From JAIVJM01 sp963816985 (GTDB lineage: Bacteria; Acidobacteriota; Blastocatellia; Pyrinomonadales; Pyrinomonadaceae): a stretch of 64,000 nt of DNA. Where the stretch lies: positions 434,001-498,000 of the forward strand of contig CAWFMF010000004.1 in assembly GCA_963816985.1 (NCBI GenBank), read 5' to 3'. Below are positions 1 through 8,543 of this stretch, piece after piece. The position numbers were made by a program, and so were the translations under genes. Below the pieces are notes generated by a model. It did not search any database, was not told where the DNA came from, and saw only the letters and a program-made list of their open reading frames with translations. How positions within the stretch are numbered: position 1 is the first letter of the stretch; each line of letters starts with the position of its first letter.

Positions 1-1
1 C

Positions 2-2344
2 GGCGCGATTACGCGGCCCAAGCCCGCGCAGCCCCGCCTCGAAAAAGAGACGCGCATCGAGCTTGATGACCGCGTCCAACTCCCGCGCGTCTACATGGTC
101 TGGCACGCCGTCCCGGCTTATTCGAAGGACGACGCGACGCTCGACACGCTCGCGCTCATCATGGGAAGCGGGAAGAGTTCCCGCCTCTTCAAGTCGCTCG
201 TCTACGACAAGCAGATCGCGCAGCAGGTCTCGGCCTTCCACGGTTCGAGCGAGATCGCGGGCACGTTTACCATCGTCGCCACCGGCAAGCCGGGGACGAC
301 CACCGCGCAACTCGAAGAGGCCATCAACGCCGAGTTGGCGAAGATGAAGGCCGCGCCCCCGACCGCCGCTGAGGTCGAGCGCGCCTACAACTCGCGCGAG
401 GCTTCATTCGTCTACGGCCTCCAAACCGTCGGCGGCTTCGGCGGCAAGGACGACCAGCTCAACGGCTACGCCACCTACCTCAACAAGCCCGTCTACTTCG
501 ACCAGGACCTCGCGCGCTACCGCGCCGTCAAAGCGGCTGACGTGCACCGCGCCGCCAACTCGTATCTGAGTGACAAGCGCTTGATAGTGACGGTCGTGCC
601 GCGCGCCGCCGGTCAGTCGAGCGCCGCCGGGCCCGCGCCGCAGAGCCCGCGCGAAGGCATCGCCCCCGCGCAGGCGCAGACCGCCGGGTCGCAGCAGGCG
701 GGCGCGGCCAACGCCGCCTCGCAGACGCCGCGCACGGGCACGGCTTCGGGGACGGGCGCTTCGAGCGACACGTCCTCCGGCGCGCAGGCGCAGACCAAGA
801 CCGAGGCCGCCGCCTCGCAGCCCGCCGGGGCCGCGCCTCCGGCCTCTTCCGCCCCGGCCACTTCGCCGCGCCCCGGCGGCGGCGGTCAGGCCGCGCAACG
901 TCCGGCGAAGAAGCCGGAGAAGATGGTTGACTCGTCGAAGCTCCCGAAGCCGGGGCCGAACCCGACGTTTACGCTCCCGCCGCCCGCGCGGCGCACGCTC
1001 TCGAACGGGATGGAAGTCCTCGTCGTCGAGCATCACGAGCTGCCCATCGTCAACATGAACCTCGTGATGGAGATGGGAGCGGCGGGCGACCCCGAAGGCA
1101 AGGCGGGTCTCGCGACGCTGACCGCCGACATGCTCGACGAGGGAACGAAGACGCGCACGTCGCTCGACATCTCCGACCAGCTCGGCTTCATCGGCTCGAA
1201 CGTGAGCGTCAACTCCGGTTGGGACTCGACCTCGGCGAGCCTCACGACTTTGACGCGCCACATGGATCGCGCGCTCGAAATCTACACGGACATCGTGCTT
1301 AACCCGGCCTTCCCTGAAAAGGAGCTGGCCCGCCTGCGCGCGACGCGCATGACTTCGTTCAAACAGCGGCGCGACGACCCGAACAGCATCGCCAACATGG
1401 TCTACGCGTCTTTGCTCTACGGGCGCAACCACCCTTACGGTCACCCCTTGACGGGCGACGAGCAGTCGCTCGAATCCATCACGGGCGAGGACGTGCGGAA
1501 GTTCTACGAGACCTTCTACCGCCCGAACAACTCGACGCTCATCGTCGTCGGCGACGTGACGCCGGACGCGGTCGTGGCGAAACTCGAAAAAGCTTTCGGC
1601 AAGTGGGAGAAGGGGCACATCCCGGCGGTTGACGTGTCGGCGGCGGCGGTCACGCGCGACCGGACGAACGTCTACGTCGTTGACCGTCCGGGCTCGGCCC
1701 AGTCGGTCATCCAGATCGGCCACGTCGGCGTGCCGCGCTCGAACCCCGACTACTTCCCGCTCCTCGTCTTGAACACGATGCTCGGCGGCCAGTTCACCTC
1801 GCGCATCAACATGAACCTGCGCGAAGACAAGGGCTACACCTACGGCGCGCGCTCGTCGTTCGACTTCCGACGCGGTTCGGGGCCGTTCACGGCCTCCGCG
1901 CCGGTGGTGACGGCGGCGACGAAGGAGTCCGTCATCGAGTTCATGAAGGAACTCCGAGGCATCCGGGGCGATATTCCGGTGACGCCCGAAGAGCTTGAGT
2001 TCTCGAAGCAGGCCATCATCCGCGGCTTCCCGCGCAGCTTCGAGACGCCGGGGCAGATCGCCGACCGGATGGAGACGGTCGTCACCTACGGCCTGCCCGA
2101 AACCTACTACAACACCTACATCGAGCGCGTGAACGCGGTCACGCTCGAAGACATCAACCGCGTCGCCAACCGCTACATCCAGCCCTCGCAGATGGCGGTC
2201 GTCATCGTCGGCGACCGCAAGGTCATCGAGCAGGGCCTGCGCTCGATTGAAGAGTTGGGCGAACGCATCTCCTTCGTTGACGCCGAAGGACGGCCCGCCA
2301 CTTCCGGCGGCGCGTCGGGCGGCGGCGGCGGGATGAGACAATAA
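2..2344 (+). CDS. Tandem-domain M16 family zinc peptidase, 5' end outside window
   Basis: The frame is open from the first complete codon, so the start lies upstream. The visible part begins in the second half of a first M16 module (SSRLFKSL near position 180). A linker of roughly 120 residues rich in Ala, Gln, Ser and Pro follows (about 600-950), then a complete second M16 module starting at FTLPPPARRTLSNGMEV. In that second module the zinc motif HxxEH is replaced by ATLTADML, so it cannot bind zinc in the usual way, while the LREDKGYTYG segment typical of the partner half is kept. In the family, one catalytic and one inactive half form a clamp around peptides. The active half would be the one cut off by the window edge. 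Probably periplasmic or secreted, but no signal peptide can be seen. Confidence 0.9.
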   Translation, partial: GAITRPKPAQPRLEKETRIELDDRVQLPRVYMVWHAVPAYSKDDATLDTLALIMGSGKSSRLFKSLVYDKQIAQQVSAFHGSSEIAGTFTIVATGKPGTTTAQLEEAINAELAKMKAAPPTAAEVERAYNSREASFVYGLQTVGGFGGKDDQLNGYATYLNKPVYFDQDLARYRAVKAADVHRAANSYLSDKRLIVTVVPRAAGQSSAAGPAPQSPREGIAPAQAQTAGSQQAGAANAASQTPRTGTASGTGASSDTSSGAQAQTKTEAAASQPAGAAPPASSAPATSPRPGGGGQAAQRPAKKPEKMVDSSKLPKPGPNPTFTLPPPARRTLSNGMEVLVVEHHELPIVNMNLVMEMGAAGDPEGKAGLATLTADMLDEGTKTRTSLDISDQLGFIGSNVSVNSGWDSTSASLTTLTRHMDRALEIYTDIVLNPAFPEKELARLRATRMTSFKQRRDDPNSIANMVYASLLYGRNHPYGHPLTGDEQSLESITGEDVRKFYETFYRPNNSTLIVVGDVTPDAVVAKLEKAFGKWEKGHIPAVDVSAAAVTRDRTNVYVVDRPGSAQSVIQIGHVGVPRSNPDYFPLLVLNTMLGGQFTSRINMNLREDKGYTYGARSSFDFRRGSGPFTASAPVVTAATKESVIEFMKELRGIRGDIPVTPEELEFSKQAIIRGFPRSFETPGQIADRMETVVTYGLPETYYNTYIERVNAVTLEDINRVANRYIQPSQMAVVIVGDRKVIEQGLRSIEELGERISFVDAEGRPATSGGASGGGGGMRQ

Positions 2345-2345
2345 G

Positions 2346-2567
2346 CAGCCCCCGTAAAGGGGCGGAAGAATTTAGCCCACGGCGCGAGCCGTGGGAATAA
2401 GTTAGAGACAAGAACGAGAGCCCCGTTAGGGGCGAAAGATATTCAAGCTGCTTTCGTGCTCAGGCTCGAATATCTTTCGCCCCTGACGGGGCTCTCCTTC
2501 GTTTCGGAATCTAACCCCACGGCTAACGCCGTGGGCTAAATTCTTTCGCCCCTTAACAGGGGCTTCC
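2346..2567. repeat. Large palindromic intergenic cassette, copy 1
   Basis: The whole gap is one nested palindrome. Outer arms contain GCCCACGGCG and CGCCGTGGGC, each next to AATTTAGCC or GGCTAAATT. Inner arms contain GAGCCCCGTTAGGGGCGAAAG and its near complement CTTTCGCCCCTGACGGGGCTC, around AATATCTTTCG. The same plan recurs at 48480-48705 and in looser form at 5098-5247 and 9777-10055. It lies between convergent genes and could form a strong cruciform or a transcript hairpin. No protein-coding content is seen. Confidence 0.85.
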
Positions 2568-2583
2568 CATAACTCCAGTCCGA

Positions 2584-3264
2584 CTAACGCGGCGCGGCCT
2601 GCCTGACCAGAAGCACGAGGATGATTGCCTCGTCGTGGCGGCTGGTGGTGATGGTGCTGACGAGCGCGGGCTCGCCTGCGCGCACGTTCAGTTCGGTGGA
2701 GACGCCCGTCTCCTCGTGGTTGACGACGGGGAAGTCCGTGGCTTCGCCGCTGCTGTTGCTGGCGCGCACCGTCGAGGGGACGATGGGGAGTCGCATGCTG
2801 AAGCGGAAGCCGCGCACTTCGACGAACGACTGCCCGTCGGAAGTCTTCTCGGCCCTCAGCCTTTGAATCTTGAACTCGTAGTGGGTCGTATTTTTCGGCA
2901 TGCCCGGCGGGAGGCCCGTCAGCGGAGCCCCGCTCACCCCGCGCACTTCCAGCGAGCCGCCGTCCCTCACGCGGTAGACGAGCGTCGAGGCCAGACGGTA
3001 GCTCTCGAACGGCAGCGAAGCCTTGAGCTGACGGGCGACGCTCCCCATAGACTGCGGCAGCGTCTCTCTCCGGGCCGCGTCGTTCGTGCCGACGATGAGG
3101 TAGAGATGAACGTCGTGGTTCGTGTCGTCGCGCCTCGCGGCGCTCGCAGTGGGCCGCGCCTGCGAATCCTGCGGCGGCTCCTGCGCCCTCGCGGCTTGGA
3201 GCCCGGCGAGCAAGCAGACGAGCGAGAAGAGGAAGACGGCGGGGAGTCGTTTAAGTCTGGACAT
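2584..3264 (-). CDS. Secreted protein of unknown function
   Basis: The 227-residue product begins with a clear signal peptide (MSRLKRL, hydrophobic core, then LQAARAQ as likely cleavage site). I chose this ATG at 3264 because a GGAAGG-like ribosome site lies just upstream; a longer frame to 3450 adds 62 residues with no signal-peptide character. The mature part has a Gln/Pro/Arg-rich start, then a globular region with LIVGTNDAA, SLPFESYRLASTLVYRV and, near the end, VSTELNVRAGEPALVST and EAIILVLLV. That C-terminal pattern resembles domains of other exported acidobacterial proteins, but I cannot name a family. No catalytic residues stand out. It stands alone, flanked by repeats on both sides. 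Confidence 0.7.
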   Translation of the reverse strand: MSRLKRLPAVFLFSLVCLLAGLQAARAQEPPQDSQARPTASAARRDDTNHDVHLYLIVGTNDAARRETLPQSMGSVARQLKASLPFESYRLASTLVYRVRDGGSLEVRGVSGAPLTGLPPGMPKNTTHYEFKIQRLRAEKTSDGQSFVEVRGFRFSMRLPIVPSTVRASNSSGEATDFPVVNHEETGVSTELNVRAGEPALVSTITTSRHDEAIILVLLVRQAAPR

Positions 3265-3471
3265 CGGGAGCCCTTCCGTGTGGACAAAGAGATTCGGCGA
3301 GCTGCTTTTGAGTTGACGCCGGAAACGCGTGGGGACGCCCGCCGCGACGCGGGGACGCGCTTCGCCACTCTCCGACGCCCCCACACGCTCCGGCCCCGGC
3401 CTCTCGTGTAGCCGGGTCAGGTAACAATTCTCACGCCGCGCGGCGGACAAAGTTTCAGAAACAATCCAAAG

Positions 3472-3556
3472 AAAAGTCAGAAGTCAGAACGCTGAACGAT
3501 GAATGAAAGACAAGTCGTCTTCAGTTCATCGTTCAGCGTTCTGACTTCTGACTTTT
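3472..3556. repeat. Inverted repeat of tandem units, perfect 32-bp arms
   Basis: Left arm 3472-3503 and right arm 3525-3556 are exact reverse complements. The arms are built from short related units (AAGTCAG, AACGCTGAACGATGAA). It ends four bases before the rsgA stop codon. Similar units recur at 52505-52685 and 59329-59424. A transcript from either side would form a long hairpin, so a role in bidirectional termination is possible. Confidence 0.9.
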
Positions 3557-3560
3557 CTTC

Positions 3561-4652
3561 TTATCGTCGCTTGTCGGTCTTGTTGAAGGCGCGGGTGATG
3601 CGCTTGACGCGGGACTTCTCTTCCTGCGACTTGCGCTGGTCTTGGCGGGTTTCGAGTTGGCGCATCTCGGCCTGCATCTTGAGGTAGTTGCGGTAACGCT
3701 CGGCGTCGAGCGTGCCTTCGGCGAGCGCGTCGCGGATGGCGCAGCCCGGCTCGTTCTCGTGGCGGCAGTCGCTGAAGCGGCAGCGGAGCGTGACCTCCTC
3801 GATTTCGTCGAAGGTCTCACGGAGCCCGCGCTCGCTGACGAGCAGTTGAAGCTCGCGCATCCCCGGCGTGTCGAGGAGGATGCCGCCCGAAGGAATGACG
3901 AACAGCTCGCGGTGCGTCGTCGTGTGCTTGCCGCGCTCGTCGCCCGCGCGCACCTCCTGCGTCCTCTGCACGTCCGAGCCGAGCAGCCGGTTGACGAGCG
4001 TTGACTTGCCGACGCCGGACGAGCCCATCAGGGCGACGGTGCGCCCGCGACCCGTGAAGGGCAGAAGCTGCTCGATGCCCTCGCCGCGCTTCGCGCTCAG
4101 AAGGAGCACGGGCGCTCCCGGCGCGACCAGCTCGATCTCCCTCTTTTTTTCTTCCGCGTCCTCGACGAGGTCGGCCTTGTTGAGCACGACGACCGGCTCC
4201 GCGCCGCTCTCCCAAGCCATGATGAGGTAACGCTCGATGCGGCGCGGGTTGAAGTCGTTGTCGAGCCCGGTGACGAGGAAGACCGTGTCCACGTTAGCGG
4301 CAACTATCTGCTCCTGCGTCTCGCGGCCCGCCGCCTTGCGCGAGAACTTGCTCCGGCGCGGGAGGATTTCGTAAATCTTCGCCTTGTCCTCTTCGCCGAC
4401 GCGGCGGACGGCAACCCAGTCGCCGACCGCCGGGAGGTCTCCGGCCTCGCGCGCGTGGTAGCGGAGGCGGCCCGTCGCCTCGGCCCACGTCTCGCCCGCC
4501 GCCGTGTAGACCATGTAGATTTTGTTGTGTTGGAGCGAGACGCGGCCCGCCTCGAAGCCTTCGGCGGCTAAGGGGGCGAAGTCTTCGGCGAGCGTGGAGT
4601 CCCAGCCGTAGTCTTCGAGCGTCAAGGTCTTGGGAGAGTCGGGGTCTTTCAT
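3561..4652 (-). CDS. rsgA: Small ribosomal subunit biogenesis GTPase RsgA
   Basis: A 363-residue circularly permuted GTPase. An N-terminal OB-fold-like region (GDWVAVRR) is followed by G4 (VVLNKADL) before G1 (GSSGVGKSTLVNRLLG) and G3 (LLDTPGMREL), the order that defines the RsgA/YjeQ family. A C-terminal zinc site C-x4-C-x-H-x5-C (CRFSDCRHENEPGC) is intact. RsgA acts on late 30S assembly, with GTP hydrolysis stimulated by the ribosome. The start codon overlaps the stop codon of the upstream SET-domain gene by four bases (ATGA), indicating translational coupling. Confidence 0.97.
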   Translation of the reverse strand: MKDPDSPKTLTLEDYGWDSTLAEDFAPLAAEGFEAGRVSLQHNKIYMVYTAAGETWAEATGRLRYHAREAGDLPAVGDWVAVRRVGEEDKAKIYEILPRRSKFSRKAAGRETQEQIVAANVDTVFLVTGLDNDFNPRRIERYLIMAWESGAEPVVVLNKADLVEDAEEKKREIELVAPGAPVLLLSAKRGEGIEQLLPFTGRGRTVALMGSSGVGKSTLVNRLLGSDVQRTQEVRAGDERGKHTTTHRELFVIPSGGILLDTPGMRELQLLVSERGLRETFDEIEEVTLRCRFSDCRHENEPGCAIRDALAEGTLDAERYRNYLKMQAEMRQLETRQDQRKSQEEKSRVKRITRAFNKTDKRR

Positions 4653-5080
4653 TTCATCTTGAGATTAATCGTCCCCCGGCACTTCGGCGAGCCGCAGCGG
4701 CAGCGCTTCGTGTCGGGGTGGTACGACTCGACGTAGTCGAGCGTGATTTCTTCGCCGGGACGGATGTCGCGCAGCGCGAAGAAGATGATGTGGCCGTGGA
4801 TGATGCGGACGAAGCTGTTCGGCTCGCACGAGTGGTTGACGTACTGCGTGCCGTTGCCGCCCCGGCTGCCGTCAATGCCCCAGTAGGTGTCAATCGCGCA
4901 GATGTGCAGACGCTCGCGCCCGCGCATCCGCCGCGCAGCCTCGACCCGCGCGATGCGCTCGCCCGTCAACTCCGCAATCTTTCGCCCCTTGCGGAACGGC
5001 GCGGTCGCGAAACAACCCTTCCCGTCAATCCCTGACGAACGAACTTCGATGCCTTCTGCCAGCTCTGCTTTCATCTTCAT
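4649..5080 (-). CDS. SET domain-containing protein
   Basis: A compact 143-residue SET domain. It shows the N-terminal GKGCFATAPFRKG segment, the NHSCEPN motif of the S-adenosylmethionine and knot region, GEEITLDYVE, and a post-SET cysteine cluster CRCGSPKCRG near the C terminus. SET domains are lysine methyltransferases; bacterial free-standing ones have few known substrates. It is the first gene of a two-gene unit, its TGA overlapping the rsgA ATG. Whether it modifies RsgA, a ribosomal protein or another target is open. A second in-frame ATG two codons downstream is also possible. Confidence 0.9.
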   Translation of the reverse strand: MKMKAELAEGIEVRSSGIDGKGCFATAPFRKGRKIAELTGERIARVEAARRMRGRERLHICAIDTYWGIDGSRGGNGTQYVNHSCEPNSFVRIIHGHIIFFALRDIRPGEEITLDYVESYHPDTKRCRCGSPKCRGTINLKMK

Positions 5081-5097
5081 GGTGGGCAGTAAAAGTT

Positions 5098-5247
5098 AGC
5101 CCCAGAGGGGCTGGATGTTTATAGCCCGCAGGTAGGTTTTATATGCCCAGCCCCGGAGGGGCGACACGTGTCCATTCCGCTCCTCCGGAGCTTGCAGAAC
5201 ATAAATAACCCCTAAGCTATAGACGTTCCGTCCCTGACGGGACTCCT
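5098..5247. repeat. Palindromic intergenic cassette, divergent copy
   Basis: Contains AGCCCCAGAGGGGCTGGATG and GCCCAGCCCCGGAGGGGCGA, then a CTCCGGAG block and GTCCCTGACGGGAC. The GCCCC/GGGGC elements and flanking AT-rich words are related to the cassette at 2346-2567, but arms are shorter and less regular. Confidence 0.6.
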
Positions 5248-5276
5248 CACACGGCTTCTCGAATCTCAAATCGCTC

Positions 5277-5984
5277 TTAGCGATTACTGCTTTCTGTTTT
5301 CTTAGGCCCGGTGTAGCGGTAGTGACCGGTAATCTTCCAGTTGAAGAGCACGTCCTCCATCTGCGGCCCCGCGCCGATGTTGTGGACGATCATCAGTCGG
5401 CTCTCGTCCGCCGCCGAGGGCACGTTGACGATGATGCCGATGTGCGTCAACTGCCCGCCCAAGTCCCACGTCACCACGTCGCCGGGCTTGTAGTCGCGCG
5501 CGTCTTCCGTCACGGGCAGTCCCGCGCCCTGCCGCTCGAAGAAGACCATCAGGTTGGGCACGCGGCGGTGGTCAATGTTGGTGTCCGTCTTCTTCAACCC
5601 CCACTTGCGCGGGTAGAGCTTGAAGTTGCGCGCCATGTCTTCGTGCACCTCCTTCTGGAGGTCAACGCCGACCTTCCGGTACGAGCGGATGACCTCGTCG
5701 GTGCAGACGCCGACTTCCGCGGGCACGTCGCCGCCGGGGTAGTCAATCTTGAAGTACGCGGGGTCGTAGCGCACCGGCTGGCTCGTCCGCTCGACCGCCG
5801 CCTCGACCAGCTTATCGAGGAACGGCGAGCCGCTCGAAGGCCGGGGCGCTTGTCTCTGCTGCGCCGTGGCGGGCTGCGCGGCGGTCGTTTGCGAAACGCC
5901 CGGCCTCGCGCCGCAGCCGTTCAGGAAAAGCACCGCCGACGCCGCGACCGTGCGCAGAAGATTCGAAGGCATTCGAGTGTTCAT
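5277..5984 (-). CDS. DUF1287 lipoprotein
   Basis: A 235-residue protein with a lipobox-type signal (AVLFLNGC followed by G), so probably lipid-anchored in the envelope. After a Gln/Ala/Pro-rich linker the DUF1287 domain shows GVCTDEVIRSYRKVGVDLQ, a GDVVTWDL segment, LTHIGIIV and IVHNIGAG. The Cys of VCTDE and the His residues are arranged as in NlpC/P60-like papain-fold hydrolases, to which DUF1287 is thought to be related; activity is unproven. I chose ATG 5984 because GAGGGA lies five bases upstream; an in-frame GTG at 5999 would place that site inside the gene. Confidence 0.85.
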   Translation of the reverse strand: MNTRMPSNLLRTVAASAVLFLNGCGARPGVSQTTAAQPATAQQRQAPRPSSGSPFLDKLVEAAVERTSQPVRYDPAYFKIDYPGGDVPAEVGVCTDEVIRSYRKVGVDLQKEVHEDMARNFKLYPRKWGLKKTDTNIDHRRVPNLMVFFERQGAGLPVTEDARDYKPGDVVTWDLGGQLTHIGIIVNVPSAADESRLMIVHNIGAGPQMEDVLFNWKITGHYRYTGPKKTESSNR

Positions 5985-6018
5985 AATTCCCTCAAGCACC
6001 CCTCACAAACCGGGGCGA

Positions 6019-6024
6019 ATTATA
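6019..6024 (-). promoter_or_regulatory. -10 element for the DUF1287 gene
   Basis: Perfect TATAAT on the minus strand, 35 bases upstream of the chosen start at 5984. No convincing -35 hexamer is seen at 16-18 bases. Confidence 0.5.
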
Positions 6025-6089
6025 CCGCATCACCTCGCCAACCGTGCCGGGCTTCTCACTCAGACGCGTGGTCTCGCCCTTCCGGTTGC

Positions 6090-6098
6090 TGCTATAAT
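6090..6098 (+). promoter_or_regulatory. Extended -10 element for the small coiled-coil gene
   Basis: TGCTATAAT is a perfect extended -10 (TGnTATAAT), 46 bases upstream of the start at 6144. It lies back-to-back with the minus-strand TATAAT at 6019-6024, giving a short divergent promoter region. Confidence 0.55.
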
Positions 6099-6143
6099 TG
6101 ACTCACCTTCACCCTCGGCCCGCAAACTGAAAGGCGACGCGAA

Positions 6144-6498
6144 ATGACGGACGAAGAGAGACAGCGGCAGATGGATTTCATCGTGAATCAGCAGGCGGCA
6201 CTCACCGTGAGCATGGATAAGCTTGCCCAATCGCAACGAAGTTCTAATGAGAAGTGGGCGCGGACTGAGGAAGGTATCCGCTCACTGCTCGCCATCGCCG
6301 AGATTCACGAACGCGAGATTTCGGATTTGAAGGAGAGCATCCGCGAGGCAAGTGTAATTGCGCGTGGCGGCGAGTGAGAGTGCGCGGGCGGCGAGCGAGG
6401 CCGGGCGTGCGACGGACGAGCGGCTGAACGCTCTGATATTGATGGTCGAGAAATACCTCAGCGAGCGGCGCAACGGGAGAGGACAAGGGGATCAATAA
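6144..6498 (+). CDS. Small coiled-coil protein of unknown function, probably frameshifted
   Basis: The first frame gives 77 residues (MTDEERQRQMDFIVNQQAAL, then EEGIRSLLAIAEIHEREI) and stops at 6377. The next frame, open from 6358 to the TAA at 6496, encodes ATDERLNALILMVEKYLSE, which is the expected continuation of this helical repeat-type family. One extra base between about 6357 and 6372 would join them into roughly 117 residues. The protein is hydrophilic, heptad-like and without a signal peptide. No function can be assigned. It ends two bases before the GTG start of rlmN, so the two are probably cotranscribed from the TATAAT at 6093. Confidence 0.65.
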
Positions 6499-6500
6499 GG

Positions 6501-7596
6501 GTGACGGAAGAAGCAGTACATCTGACGGGGCTCGCGCGCGAAGAGCTGGAGCGATTGGCCGAGGAGTTGGGCGAGCCCGCGTACCGTGGGCGGCAAATCT
6601 TCGCGGCGGTGCAGCGCAGGCGTCTGCGGTCGTTCGAGGAGATGACCGACCTGCCGAAAGGTTTGCGAGCGCGTCTGGCCGAGCGTGCGACCGCCTCGAC
6701 GCTCACGGTCGAGTCGCGTTACGTGGCGGCGGACGGCACTCGGCGTTACTTGTTGAAGACTTGCGGACGGGCTGCCCGTCGAGACCGTCTTCATCCCCGA
6801 AGAGCGGCGCGACACCATCTGCTTCTCGTCGCAGTCGGGCTGCCCGCTCCAGTGCGACTTCTGCCTGACGGCGAAGCTCGGCCTGCTGCGGACGCTGACG
6901 GCGGGCGAGATTGTCGAGCAGATAGTCATCGCCTTGAACGACGCCTACGGCGTGGGGGCGAAGACGCCGCGCGGCACGAACCTCGTGGCGATGGGCGCGG
7001 GCGAGCCGTTCCTCGCCTTCGAGCCTTTGATGAAGGCGCTCCGCGTGATGTCCGACCGAGAGGGTCTCTTCATCGTCCCGAACCGCGTCACGGTCTCGAC
7101 CGCCGGGGTCGTGCCGAAAATCAAAGAGCTGGCGCGGATACCCGAACGCCCGCACCTCGCCATCTCGCTCGCCGCGCCGACCGACGAGCTGCGCGACCGC
7201 CTGATGCCCATCAATAAGCGTTGGCCGCTCAAGGAACTGCTCGCCGCGTGCAAGGAGTTCGAGGAGTCGCTCCGCCCCGGCGAGCGCTTCACCTTCGAGT
7301 ACGTCATGCTCGACGGCGTGAACGACACAGACGAACACGCGCGCCAACTCGCGCGGCTCCTCAACCGCCACTCCTTGCGCGCGAAGGTCAATCTGATACC
7401 GCACAACCCCGCCGACCCGCTCCCCTATCGGCCTTCGACCGTGGAGCGCGTCGAATCCTTCAAAGCCGTGCTCGAAGCCAAAGGCGTCCACGCCTTCGTC
7501 CGACGCCCGCGCGGGCGCGACATCTACGCCGCCTGCGGCCAGCTCGCCGCGCGTGGCGGAGAGACTAACCCACAAGCCCTCTATCAAATATCCTAA
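6501..7596 (+). CDS. rlmN: 23S rRNA (adenine2503-C2) methyltransferase RlmN, interrupted by one extra base
   Basis: The N-terminal domain (GEPAYRGRQIFAAV, FEEMTDLPKGLRARL) runs in one frame from GTG 6501 to about 6758. The radical SAM domain follows in the next frame from 6760 to 7596, with the cluster motif C-x4-C-x2-C form GCPLQCDFC and the C-terminal AACGQLA cysteine needed for the methyl-transfer intermediate. Removing A6759 restores KLADGLPVETVFIP exactly across the junction. RlmN methylates A2503 of 23S rRNA and A37 of some tRNAs. With both halves otherwise intact, a sequencing or assembly insertion is more likely than a true pseudogene. A GGGG site lies ten bases before the GTG. Confidence 0.9.
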
Positions 7597-7600
7597 GACA

Positions 7601-7711
7601 ATTCACAGGACGGAAGACAAATGATGAATGCGGAATGATGAATAAGAAGCAACTTGTCTTCATTCATCATTCCGCATTCATCATTCATCATTTCTGCTTT
7701 ATCCTGTGAAT
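7601..7711. repeat. Inverted repeat of GATGAAT / GCGGAAT units
   Basis: Inner arms AAATGATGAATGCGGAATG and complement (7620-7644 against 7663-7692), with outer arms ATTCACAGGA (7601-7610) and TCCTGTGAAT (7702-7711). It starts five bases after the rlmN stop. Unit composition resembles short tandemly repeated sequences known from filamentous cyanobacteria. Confidence 0.85.
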
Positions 7712-7779
7712 GTCTATCGCTGCGGCAAACCTTCGCGCGCCGGTGCGGCATCTCTTCAACTCGGTCGCGCCGGACGTGT

Positions 7780-7809
7780 TTGATGGTTTCGGGCGGCGGA
7801 ATGTAGAAT
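7780..7809 (+). promoter_or_regulatory. Putative sigma-70 promoter of the DsbD-N-like gene
   Basis: TTGATG (7780-7785), 18-base spacer, TAGAAT (7804-7809), 40 bases upstream of the ATG at 7849. Four of six and five of six consensus matches. Confidence 0.45.
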
Positions 7810-7848
7810 CACTTTAACCTTTTAAGCTTTCAGGACTAAACACAGAAC

Positions 7849-8454
7849 ATGAGACGAAAAGTTTTCAGACGACGCACGGCGCTCTTTCTCTTCTTCGCCG
7901 TCCTGCTCGCCCCTTCGGATTTCGCTTCGAGCGCCGCGCCGAAGGCTCCTTCGACGACCGCGCAAGGCGGCAACGTCAACGTCAACGGCTTCTTCTCCGT
8001 TGACCCGGCGCAGCAGGGGAGCAGCTTTCAGGCGGCCATCGTGATGGAGATACCGCGAGGGCTTCACGTCAACGGCAACCGCCCGCTCGGCAAGTTCGCC
8101 ATCCCGACGACGGTCAAGGTGGACGCGCCGCGCGGGATGAAGGTGAGCGCCGTCACTTACCCGCGCGCCGAGGTGCGCTCGTTCCGCTTCGGCGACGACG
8201 TGCCGCCGGAGCGGCTCGCCGTCTACGAGGGCCGCGCCATCATGCGCTTCAACGTCACCGTGCCCGCGAACTTCGAGCGCGGCGTGGCGCGCATCCGCGT
8301 CAACGTGCGCTACCAGAGCTGCTCCGACTCGGTCTGTTTCCCGCCGAGGAGTCAGGAGCTGACGCTGCCCATCGCCATCGTTGACCCCGGCCACCCCTTC
8401 AACCGCATCAACGGCCAATACTTCGGCGGCGGCGGTCGCGGCAGAAGAAGATGA
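7849..8454 (+). CDS. Secreted DsbD N-terminal (alpha) domain-like protein
   Basis: A 201-residue exported protein: Arg-rich start, hydrophobic segment ALFLFFAVLLAP, then a mature immunoglobulin-like domain. It carries VRYQSCSDSVCFPP, closely matching the cysteine loop of the N-terminal periplasmic domain of the disulfide reductase DsbD, where two cysteines exchange disulfides. The membrane and C-terminal thioredoxin domains of DsbD are absent, so it is a stand-alone domain. The C terminus is Gly/Arg-rich. Its electron donor cannot be deduced; a TlpA-like thioredoxin lipoprotein is encoded at 61870. Monocistronic, with the promoter above and a repeat directly after the stop. Confidence 0.75.
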   Translation: MRRKVFRRRTALFLFFAVLLAPSDFASSAAPKAPSTTAQGGNVNVNGFFSVDPAQQGSSFQAAIVMEIPRGLHVNGNRPLGKFAIPTTVKVDAPRGMKVSAVTYPRAEVRSFRFGDDVPPERLAVYEGRAIMRFNVTVPANFERGVARIRVNVRYQSCSDSVCFPPRSQELTLPIAIVDPGHPFNRINGQYFGGGGRGRRR

Positions 8455-8458
8455 GGCG

Positions 8459-8543
8459 ATTTTAGATTTTGGATTTTGGATTTGCGATTGAAGGACGGCT
8501 TATTGCTCCTCAATCCAAAATCTAAAATCTAAAATCCGAAATC
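8459..8543. repeat. Inverted repeat of GGATTTTAGATTTT units, entering pgeF
   Basis: Left side GATTTTAGATTTTGGATTTT, right side TCCAAAATCTAAAATCTAAA. The right arm overlaps the last codons and stop codon of pgeF (8522 onward), so the repeat supplies the pgeF stop codon. Confidence 0.85.

Noticed and set aside
404..2341. 645-codon antisense frame over the M16 gene
   Set aside because: Arg/Ala-rich shadow of a GC-rich gene; no motifs. The same holds for long antisense frames over PBP1B, TamA and TamB.
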